Origin: AC-49 sp963817035
Lineage (GTDB): Bacteria; Actinomycetota; Thermoleophilia; Solirubrobacterales; Solirubrobacteraceae
Reading direction: 5' to 3'
Length of the DNA stretch: 64,000 bases
Assembly: GCA_963817035.1 (NCBI GenBank)
Contig: CAWFMM010000004.1
Span: 2,046,001 to 2,110,000 of the forward strand
The notes under the pieces are model-generated. The model made no database searches. It was not told where the DNA came from and worked only from the letters and a program-made list of their open reading frames with translations. Positions 55,429 through 64,000 of the stretch are shown piece by piece. Within the stretch, counting starts at the first letter, position 1; each line of letters begins with the position of its first letter. The position numbers and the translations under genes are program-made.

Positions 55429-56007
55429 CTGACCCAGCCCGATCAGTCGACATGGTGGCGCCCGCGGATCGGTCGAACTGGACTGCTCGCGCTGGGCACC
55501 GGCGTGCGGATCGTCCTCGCCCCCGTGGTGATGGCACTGGTCCTTCACGGCTCCGACACCGAGGCGACGATCGTCTTCCTCGTCGCCGCCGCAACCGACT
55601 GGTTCGACGGGTACCTGGCGAGGCGCTGGGAGGTCACGACACGGCTCGGTTCGTTCCTCGACACGACGGCCGACAAGCTGCTGGTCAGCGTCGCGCTGAT
55701 TGCCCTGCTTGCGGTCGGGCGCGTGTCGCCGTGGGTTGTCGCGCTGATCGTCAGCCGTGAGCTCGTGCTGCTCGGGCTGCGCGCCGCGGTCGCCGCCGAG
55801 GGACGCGACGTCGAGGTCTCGATGCTCGGAAAGTGGAAGGCGACGATCCAGTTCGTCGCGATCGCGCTGGCAATGATCCGCCCCGACGTGCAGATCGCGG
55901 GCGTGTTCCTCGATCAGTGGGCAATGCTCGTCGCGACGGTCGTCACGCTGTGGTCGGGCGCCGACTACCTCACGCGGTACCTGTCGGCGCTGCGCACGCC
56001 CGAGTGA
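55429..56007 (+). CDS. CDP-alcohol phosphatidyltransferase, PgsA type
   Basis: An integral membrane enzyme with the CDP-OH signature: DWFDGYLARRWEVTTRLGSF followed by LDTTADK, i.e. D-G-x2-A-R-x8-G-x3-D-x3-D. Helices on either side (RIVLAPVVMALVL, LLVSVALIALLAV, VVALIVSRELVLLG). It probably makes phosphatidylglycerol phosphate from CDP-diacylglycerol and glycerol 3-phosphate, fitting its place after glpKABC. The start is unclear: between the glpC stop and the first helix there is no ATG, GTG or TTG in frame. I use CTG 55429. GTG 55504 would cut into the first helix; ATG 55300 would overlap glpC by 103 bases. Confidence 0.85.
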   Translation: MTQPDQSTWWRPRIGRTGLLALGTGVRIVLAPVVMALVLHGSDTEATIVFLVAAATDWFDGYLARRWEVTTRLGSFLDTTADKLLVSVALIALLAVGRVSPWVVALIVSRELVLLGLRAAVAAEGRDVEVSMLGKWKATIQFVAIALAMIRPDVQIAGVFLDQWAMLVATVVTLWSGADYLTRYLSALRTPE

Positions 56008-56993
56008 GCCGCGTCTTCGTCACCGGCGGCAGCGGCGTCGTCGGGGGCGCGCTGGTCAAGGCGCTGGTGACGCGGTCCGACGAGGTCGTCGCGCTGGCCC
56101 GCAGCGACGCCGGCGCCGCGACGCTGCGCGAGCACGGCGCTGGAGAGGTCGTCCGTGCCGACCTGTTCGACGAGGCGGGCCTGGCTGCGGCGATGGCCGG
56201 CTGCGCGCTCGTCTACCACGTGGCCGGGGTCAACACGATGTGCACGTCAGACCCCGCGCCGATGGTCCGCGCCAACGTCCAGGGCGCGGTGACCGTGGTG
56301 CGAGCCGCGGCCGCCGCCGGCGTTGGGCGCCTGGTGTTGACCTCGTCCTCGTCGACGCTCGGCGAGGCGCCCGGGACGGTCGGCCGCGAGGACACCGTGC
56401 ATCGCGGCTGGTACCTGTCGGCCTACGAGCGCTCGAAGACGCTGGGTGAGCGCGAGGCGTTGGAGGCGGGCCGCGACTGCGGGATCGAGGTCGTCAGCGT
56501 CAACCCGTCGTCGGTCCAGGGTCCCGGGCGCTCCGGTGGGACGGGGCGCTTCCTGCTCGCGTTCCTCGATGGGCGACTGAAGGTGTTCGTCAAGACTCAC
56601 ATCAGCCTCGTCGACATCGGCGACTGCGCCGAGGGCCACATCCTCGCCGCGCAGCGCGGCGTCGCCGGCGAGCGCTACCTGCTCAACGGCTTCACGCTCG
56701 AGATCACCGAGGCGCTGGCGCTCGCCGCGCGGGTCGCGCAGGTCGATGCGCGACCGCGGCTCGTCCCGCGCGCTTTTGCCGTCGGCGGCGCGTGGCTCGT
56801 CGAGACCGGCTCGCGGATCGCCGGTCGCGAGCCACCGGTCTGTCGCGAGATGGTCCGCACGCTCCTGCACGGCCACCGCTACGACGGTTCGAAGGCGACG
56901 CGCGACCTCGGCCTCACTTACTCCCCGCCCGAGGAGACACTGCGCCGCACCGTCGACTGGGCCCGCGCGACCGGCCTGCTGCGCTCCGCCTGA
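56004..56993 (+). CDS. NAD-dependent epimerase/dehydratase (SDR family)
   Basis: A 329-residue extended SDR starting at GTG 56004, overlapping the stop of the pgsA-like gene (GTGA). Glycine motif VFVTGGSGVVGGALVKAL, VYHVAGVNTM, LTSSSSTLGEAPG, catalytic YxxxK as YERSK, and NPSSVQGPG. The pattern resembles 3-beta-hydroxysteroid dehydrogenase/dihydroflavonol reductase-like SDRs. The natural substrate is unknown. Its operon position suggests lipid or alcohol metabolism. Confidence 0.85.
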   Translation: MSRVFVTGGSGVVGGALVKALVTRSDEVVALARSDAGAATLREHGAGEVVRADLFDEAGLAAAMAGCALVYHVAGVNTMCTSDPAPMVRANVQGAVTVVRAAAAAGVGRLVLTSSSSTLGEAPGTVGREDTVHRGWYLSAYERSKTLGEREALEAGRDCGIEVVSVNPSSVQGPGRSGGTGRFLLAFLDGRLKVFVKTHISLVDIGDCAEGHILAAQRGVAGERYLLNGFTLEITEALALAARVAQVDARPRLVPRAFAVGGAWLVETGSRIAGREPPVCREMVRTLLHGHRYDGSKATRDLGLTYSPPEETLRRTVDWARATGLLRSA

Positions 56994-57036
56994 ATTCCTC
57001 CGCACTTCGACCGCCGGTTCTCGGCCAGCGGGGGTG

Positions 57037-57888
57037 CTACGAAATGGCGGCGAGAGCGGTGAGCGCTTCGTCGTCGAGCGCGACGTCGCCGGCCGCGATG
57101 TTTTCCTCGAGGTGCGCGACCGAGGAGGTGCCCGGGATCAGGAGCACGGCGTCACCCTGGTCCAGAACCCACGCCAGCCCGACCTGGGCCGGTGTCACTC
57201 CGAGGCGCTCGGCGACGGCGATGACGACGGCGTTGTCGGTGACCTTCGGCATCCCGGGGAACGCGGACCCCAGCGGGAAGAACGGGACGTAGGCGATCTC
57301 GTGCTCCGAGCAGAACGTGAGCACCGGCTCGTCCTCACGCGACACGAGCGAGAACGCGTTCTGCACGCACGCGACGTCGGTCCGCGAAACCGCGTGGATC
57401 ACCTGATCGAGCGTGACGTTGCTCAGCCCCACCCCGCGGATCTTGCCCTCGTCGCGCAGCGCGATCATCTCGTCGAGCTGCGCGTCGAAGTCGACGACAG
57501 CGTCGCCCGCGTCGAGCAGACGCAGGTTGACGACGTCGACGCAGTCGACCTCCAGCGAACGCAGGTTGTCCTCGACGCCGGAGCGCAGCTCGTGCGGCTC
57601 CTGGGCCGCGACCCAGCCACCGTCATCCGTGCGTTGCGCGCCGACCTTGCTGACGAGCACGAGATCGTCGGGGTACGGAAACAGCGCCGTGTGGATCAGC
57701 TCGTTGCTCACGTCCGGTCCGTAGTACTGCGACGTATCGATGTGGTTGACGCCGAGCTCGATCGCGCGGCGCAGCACGCCCAGCGCCGCCTCGCGGTCGC
57801 GCGGCGGACCCATCACCCCCGGACCCGGAAGCTGCATCGCGCCGAAGCCGATGCGCGCGACCGGCCGACCGACCAGCGAACCGCTCAT
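57037..57888 (-). CDS. Aldo/keto reductase
   Basis: A 283-residue NADPH-dependent reductase starting at ATG 57888, which overlaps the stop of the upstream SDR gene (ATGA). The (alpha/beta)8 barrel shows GFGAMQLPGPGVMG, the catalytic HIDTSQYYGPDVSNEL with D and Y, VSKVGAQRTDDG with K, RGVGLSNVTLDQV, and LIPGTSSVAHLEEN at the NADP site. It is of the type of YajO/AKR11-like general oxidoreductases. Substrate unknown. Confidence 0.92.
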   Translation of the reverse strand: MSGSLVGRPVARIGFGAMQLPGPGVMGPPRDREAALGVLRRAIELGVNHIDTSQYYGPDVSNELIHTALFPYPDDLVLVSKVGAQRTDDGGWVAAQEPHELRSGVEDNLRSLEVDCVDVVNLRLLDAGDAVVDFDAQLDEMIALRDEGKIRGVGLSNVTLDQVIHAVSRTDVACVQNAFSLVSREDEPVLTFCSEHEIAYVPFFPLGSAFPGMPKVTDNAVVIAVAERLGVTPAQVGLAWVLDQGDAVLLIPGTSSVAHLEENIAAGDVALDDEALTALAAIS

Positions 57889-58736
57889 GCCTCCACCCCG
57901 ACCATCTGCGCCGACTTCTCCCACAGCCCCGCCGCCAGCGCGATGTCATCGGCCTGCCCGCTTGTCTTGCCGTTGGGCTTGAGCTTGTGCCAGTACATCC
58001 CGTTGACCGACTCGGGATTGTCGAGCGTGGCCAGCTTCACCAGCGGGGCCGCGCCCTGCTCGGGCGTGATGCTGAAGGCCCTCTTCAGCGGCGTGCGGTA
58101 CACGAGGCCGATCATGAACGAGTCGCGCCCGAACTCCGACGCGACCGGTCCCGGATGGAAGCACGACGACGTGATCCCCTGGCCGGCGGCCCGCCGCGAC
58201 AGCTCGCGCGTGAAGAGGATGTTCTCAAGCTTCGTCGTCGCGTAGACGCGAACCGCGATGTACCTGCCGGTGGTGCGGTCGAGCCTGTCGAGATCGATCG
58301 AACCGACGCGGTTGGCCTCGCTGCTCGTGTTGATCACGCGTGCGCCCTGGGTCGCCGCGAGCCGCTCGCGCAGCAGCGAGGTGAGCAGGAACGGGGCCAG
58401 GTGGTTGACCTGGAACGTCAGTTCGTGGCCGTCCTCCGTCGTCGTCTGGTTGGGAAACAGACCCCCGGCGTTGTTGGCCAGGACGTCGATCTTCTCGCAG
58501 CGCGCCAGCAGCTTCGTCGCGAGCTCGCGGACCTCGCCGAGCTTGGCGAAGTCGGCGACGAAGTGGTCGGCCCCGATCGCCGAGGCGACGGCGGCCGTCT
58601 TCTCGGGCGAGCGCCCGACGACGATCACATCGGCGCCCTGCTGCGACAGCTCGCGGGCGGCGGCGGCCCCCAGGCCGGCGCTCGCGCCGGTGACGATGAC
58701 GGTGCGGCCCTGCATCGGCGGCGTGGTCTCAGACAT
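57885..58736 (-). CDS. Short-chain dehydrogenase/reductase
   Basis: A 283-residue SDR starting at ATG 58736. Motifs: TVIVTGASAGLGAAAARELS, LANNAGGLFPN, INTSSEANRVGS, and catalytic YATTK. It resembles retinol dehydrogenase/WW-domain-oxidoreductase-like SDRs. It is co-transcribed with the aldo/keto reductase. Its 5' end is unusual: the group II intron relic ends six bases before the start codon, so no normal Shine-Dalgarno is present. Confidence 0.92.
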   Translation of the reverse strand: MSETTPPMQGRTVIVTGASAGLGAAAARELSQQGADVIVVGRSPEKTAAVASAIGADHFVADFAKLGEVRELATKLLARCEKIDVLANNAGGLFPNQTTTEDGHELTFQVNHLAPFLLTSLLRERLAATQGARVINTSSEANRVGSIDLDRLDRTTGRYIAVRVYATTKLENILFTRELSRRAAGQGITSSCFHPGPVASEFGRDSFMIGLVYRTPLKRAFSITPEQGAAPLVKLATLDNPESVNGMYWHKLKPNGKTSGQADDIALAAGLWEKSAQMVGVEA

Positions 58737-58741
58737 TGGCA

Positions 58742-58828
58742 GTCGGGGGCGCCGTGTCCGCGCTGGGCGGGTTCTGGTTCCCCATTCCCCTTTCAATTCC
58801 GTGCGTGCGGTTTTCCCGCACACGGCTC
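58742..58828 (-). mobile_element. Group II intron relic: 3' end with domain V
   Basis: On the minus strand 58828-58796 reads as a domain V hairpin. It has the base AGC triad (GAGCCG), lower stem CCGTG/CACGG, a two-base CG bulge, upper stem TGCGG/CCGCA, and a GAAA-type loop. These are the catalytic-core features of group II introns, one base shorter than the common 34-base form. After it, a GGGG-rich domain VI-like stretch leads to a 3' end CCCCCGAC at 58742, a typical bacterial group II terminus. Upstream (58829-59000) no clear reverse transcriptase frame remains, so only the 3' end is left. Confidence 0.65.
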
Positions 58829-59056
58829 AACGATGATCTTCCTGGCACGGCCTACGCGGCCCCCTCTCTGCCAAGCTCGTGTGAGAAGGCCACCGCTGTT
58901 GCATCACTGAGCCTGAGGGCAAGAACGGAGTGCTGTCGTGTCGCAGTTGCCATCGCACCATGGCCGGGACCTTAGAGCGTCGTGTCACACCACCATCTGG
59001 GCGATCGTAAACACATGACCCGCTCAACGGCATTTGTGCGCTACCGTGGCACTCGA

Positions 59057-60990
59057 ATGCGCCGCCCGGCCCTCGCCTTCGTGGTCACCTTGGTCGTCAG
59101 CGCAAGCATGGCGAGCGCCGCGCACGCCGCCGTCGCGTGGGCGCCGTGCCCCGGCGGATCGTCGTTTCAGTGCGCCACGGTGCCGGTTCCGCTTGACCCC
59201 TCGGGCGCCACGCCGGGCACGATCAACCTGAAGGTCCAGCGCAAGGTCGGCAAGACCAACCCGTCCAATACCGCGATCGTCGCGCTCGCCGGCGGCCCCG
59301 GACAGGCGGCGCTGCCGCTGGCCGCAGAGCTCGCCGACCAGCTGAAGTCTGGTCTCGTCACGCGCGACATGCTGACCTTCGACCAGCGCGGGACCGGGTC
59401 ATCCGGCGCTCTGAAGTGCAGTGCGCTGACCGACCCGACGCCCGACGACTCGCTCAAGTCGCTGGCCGCGGTCGAAACCAAGTGCGCCAACCAGATCGGC
59501 ACCCGGCGCGGCTTCTACACGACCGCGCAATCGGTCGCAGACATCGAGGCGCTGCGCGTCGCAGCGGGTTATACGAAGCTGACGCTGTTCGGCGTCTCCT
59601 ACGGCACCAAGGTCGCCGAGGAGTACGCGCAGACCTACCCGCAGAACGTCAGCGGCCTGGTCCTCGACTCGGTCGTCACCCCGACCGGTCCCGACGCGTT
59701 CAACCAAACGACGTTCACCGCGATCCCGCGCGTGCTCAGCGAGTTGTGCGGCGCCGGCGCGTGCACCAGGGCGACGCCGAACGTCAACACCGATCTCGCC
59801 AGCATCCTCAAGCGCACCGCCAGGTCGCCGATCTTCGGCAACGCGATCGACGGTCACGGCCACCGCGAGCCGCTCCTGGTCACCTCGCAGGACATGTTCT
59901 CGATCCTCCTCGCCGGTGACCTCAATCCCGAGCTGCGAGCCGAGCTTCCCGGCGCTCTGCACGGCGCGCGCCGCGGCGACACCGCGCCGCTGCTGCGGGT
60001 CGTCGCGCACGCCGAGGGCCTCACGTCGATCAAGATCGCACGGGCCGACGACGCTCCCGACGAGGACGGGGCGCTGTTCCTCGCCACGACCTGCGAGGAG
60101 TCGATCCTCCCGTGGCCGCGCACGGTCACCGACCCGACCCAGCGCCGCAACATTGCCCGCGCGGCGATCGCGGCGCTGCCGGCGTCGACCTTCGCCCCGT
60201 TCACTCGCGCGGACGTGCTCAACAGCCAGTCGATCAGGCTGTGCCTCGGCTGGCCGCAGGTCGCGCCGCTGCCCGCGACGCTCGGCCCGCTGCCGACCGT
60301 CCCGACACTGATCATCGAGGGCCAGGCCGACCTGCGCACGACGGTCGCCGATGCCAAGGAGGTCGCCGACGCGATCCCCGGCTCGACACTGCTCGTCGTT
60401 CCCCACGTCGGGCACTCGGTCCTCGGCGCCGACATCTCCGGGTGCGCACAGAAGGCGCTGGACGCGTTCTTCGCCGGCGCGACACCGAAGCAGTGCCCAG
60501 CGACGACGCCGAACGACTTCCCGCCGCTCTCCGCGGCCCCGACCAGCGTGGCCGGACTCAACGGCGCCTCCCATGCCCTGAAGACCGCGCTCGCCGTTCG
60601 CGACACGATCGCCGACGAGCACAACGAGCTGATCACCGACGGCTTGGCCGTCGGCCACATCCCGCGGACCGGATCGCGGGTCGGCGGGTTGCGCAGCGGC
60701 TTTGCGATGTTGACCGCCGGGAACCTGAAGCTGACCAAGGCGTCGTTCGTCCCTGGTGTGTCGGTCTCTGGGACGGTCACGTTCTCGAGCGCCACCGGCA
60801 CGGTGCAGGTCAGCGGGCCCTCCGCCGATCACGGAACGCTGCACTTCTCCAACAAGCTCAAGACCGTCACAGGCACGCTCGGCGGCCACCGTATCGATGC
60901 GCACTTCATCGGCGCGACGCGCGCCCGGGCGGCGTCGGTGAACACCGCGTTCCCGGGCCGGATCGGCCCGGCGCTCTTCCCGCTGTCGCG

Positions 60991-60994
<4 letters not shown>
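59057..60994 (+). CDS. Secreted alpha/beta hydrolase, tripeptidyl-aminopeptidase-like
   Basis: A 645-residue exported hydrolase. ATG 59057 gives a signal peptide (MRRPALAFVVTLVVSASMAS ending near AHA); ATG 59015 is in frame too. The S33-type pattern is clear: VALAGGPGQAALPL, MLTFDQRGTGSSGAL, the nucleophile FGVSYGTKVAEEYA, LPTVPTLIIEGQADLRT for the Asp, and HVGHSV for His. The last ~140 residues form a separate beta-rich domain (ASFVPGVSVSGTVTFSSATG). Relatives are secreted tripeptidyl aminopeptidases (SlpD/E type). The stop overlaps the next ATG. Confidence 0.87.
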
Positions 60995-62958
<1,964 letters not shown>

Positions 62959-62968
62959 GGTGAGCGCC

Positions 62969-63616
62969 ATGAAGCGTCAGCCCCTTTTTGCCGTGGCTCT
63001 GGTCGCCCTGATCGCGCTCCCGGCGAGCGCCGCGACCGCCGGCTCGCTGACGCTCGACAGCACGTGCTACTTCAGCGGCCAGCCGATCAACGCCAACGGC
63101 GCGGCCTGGACCCCGGGCGCGATGATCGCGATCACCGATCCCAAGGACGACTTCTCGGCCACGGCGCTGGCCGACACAACCGGGGCGTTCATGGCCTCGT
63201 TCCACGCCCCGACGCTGTCGTCGAGCAAGCCTGATGTCCGCTCGTTCATCGCGACCGCGACGAACTCCGCCGATCCGACGCAGACCGCGACGGCTTCGTT
63301 CTTCGCGGTCCAGCCCGGTGTCGGCGCCAACGTCACCGGCAAGCTCTCCACCGCGGTCATGTGGACGATCGCCGGCTTCGTCGGCGGGCAGACGATCTAC
63401 GGCCACTGGGTCTACCACGCCCATGAGCAGGCGAACGTCAAGATGGGCAAGGTGCCCGGAGAGTGCGGCACGGTCAAGCGCTCGGTGCGCCGGATCCCGG
63501 TCACCGCGCCCGGGACCGGCGTGTGGACCGCGCAGTTCGACGCGTCGAAGGCCTGGCACGCGACGACGAAGCCGCGGGTCTACTTGAAGATCCAGGTCTA
63601 CACCAAGTTCGGTTAG
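62969..63616 (+). CDS. Secreted protein of unknown function
   Basis: A 215-residue exported protein. ATG 62969 gives the signal peptide MKRQPLFAVALVALIALPAS ending near AATA. The mature part is beta-rich with Ser/Thr (SLTLDSTCYFSGQPINANGA, DFSATALADTTGAFMASFHA) and looks like an Ig-like fold; the second half has IYGHWVYHAHEQANVKMGKV and PRVYLKIQVYTKFG. No family is recognised. Its stop overlaps the convergent glutamine synthetase stop by four bases. Confidence 0.7.
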   Translation: MKRQPLFAVALVALIALPASAATAGSLTLDSTCYFSGQPINANGAAWTPGAMIAITDPKDDFSATALADTTGAFMASFHAPTLSSSKPDVRSFIATATNSADPTQTATASFFAVQPGVGANVTGKLSTAVMWTIAGFVGGQTIYGHWVYHAHEQANVKMGKVPGECGTVKRSVRRIPVTAPGTGVWTAQFDASKAWHATTKPRVYLKIQVYTKFG

Positions 63617-64000
63617 AGCACCGGCAGGTAGCGATCCAGCTCCCACTGGGTCACCTGCACGCGGTAGTCCTCCCACTCCTGTCGCTTGATCTCGACATAG
63701 CGGTTGAACATGTGCTCGCCGAGCGTGCGTAGCACGAGCTCTGACTCGGCGGTCAGGGCGATCGCCTCACCGAGCGTCTCGGGCAGCTGCTCGATGCCCA
63801 GGCGCCGGCGGTCGTCCGGCGCGAGGTGGTAGAGGTTCTTCTCCATCGGCTCGGGCAGCTCGTAGCCCTTCTCGATCCCCTCCAGGCCAGCCTGGAGCAG
63901 CACGGCGAAGGTCAGGTAGGGGTTGCACGACGGGTCGGGGCAGCGCAGCTCCATCCGCGTCGACTGCTCCTTGCCCGGGTGGTAGAGCGGCACGCGTACC
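63613..64000 (-). CDS. glnA: Glutamine synthetase, C-terminal part (cut by window edge)
   Basis: The minus-strand frame runs in from the window end and gives about 129 residues of the C-terminal half of glutamine synthetase. RVPLYHPGKEQSTRMELRCP includes the ATP/glutamate-site Arg; DPSCNPYLTFAVLLQAGLEG and KNLYHLAPDDRRR are conserved. The final segment (LGIEQLPETLGEAIALTAES) is a helical bundle end. The tyrosine adenylylation motif of GlnA-I (NLYxLP) is replaced by NLYHLAP, as in several clades. The 5' part lies outside the window. Confidence 0.9.
   Translation of the reverse strand, partial: VRVPLYHPGKEQSTRMELRCPDPSCNPYLTFAVLLQAGLEGIEKGYELPEPMEKNLYHLAPDDRRRLGIEQLPETLGEAIALTAESELVLRTLGEHMFNRYVEIKRQEWEDYRVQVTQWELDRYLPVL

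Overview
The window is high-GC DNA, densely coded with many 1-4 base stop/start overlaps. Gene content and order point to a deep-branching actinobacterium, most likely class Thermoleophilia (Solirubrobacter/Conexibacter relatives). That placement rests on a CarD/DisA/RadA/ClpC neighbourhood, actinobacterial anti-sigma K and ECF sigma pairs, and an actinobacterial-type SDR/acyltransferase/SCP2 cluster. It is an inference, not a database result.

Layout. 1-10.9 kb: an exonuclease VII small-subunit tail, an enolase-superfamily enzyme, a divergent thiolase/3-hydroxyacyl-CoA dehydrogenase pair, a CNNM transporter, pterin dehydratase, a BtuF-like protein, a rhomboid protease, two consecutive ECF sigma/anti-sigma units, and a PlsC acyltransferase fused to a partial GpsA-like domain. 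10.96-12.6 kb: tRNA-Thr followed by a poorly coding stretch that carries a broken tyrosine recombinase. This looks like the relic of an integrated element.

13.9-43.3 kb: one long minus-strand housekeeping supercluster. In transcription order it runs tilS, (potADBC), hpt, ftsH, folP, folB, folK, coaX, dusB, greA, lysS, (csp, desaturase), clpC, (PadR gene), radA, (two pepE), disA, carD, ispD, PHP phosphatase, ispF, cysS, rlmB, sigH. This matches the tilS-hprT-ftsH...sigH segment of Bacillus subtilis and the Rv3579c-Rv3625c segment of Mycobacterium tuberculosis, with several local insertions. It links folate, pantothenate phosphorylation, isoprenoid precursors, protein quality control, c-di-AMP synthesis, tRNA charging and modification, and transcription control.

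43.3-64 kb: a second acyl desaturase with a divergent PucR-type regulator; a decayed SDR/acyltransferase locus upstream of an SCP2 gene; a nucleoside phosphorylase; a secreted G1-type glutamic peptidase; a glycerol-to-phospholipid cluster (acyltransferase, glpK, glpA, glpB, glpC, pgsA-like, SDR); two redox enzymes beside a relic 3' end of a group II intron; a secreted peptidase-type hydrolase; a DUF255 thioredoxin-like protein; and the C-terminus of a glutamine synthetase.

The most notable points are: carD, which lacks any ATG/GTG/TTG near its start and has a strong Shine-Dalgarno placed for an ATT codon; the Bacillus-like synteny including a Spo0H-type sigma factor; the group II intron domain V relic six bases before a start codon; the PlsC/Rossmann fusion; and several long perfect inverted repeats, one inside ispD. 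No CRISPR array, rRNA operon, complete insertion sequence or replication origin was recognised.
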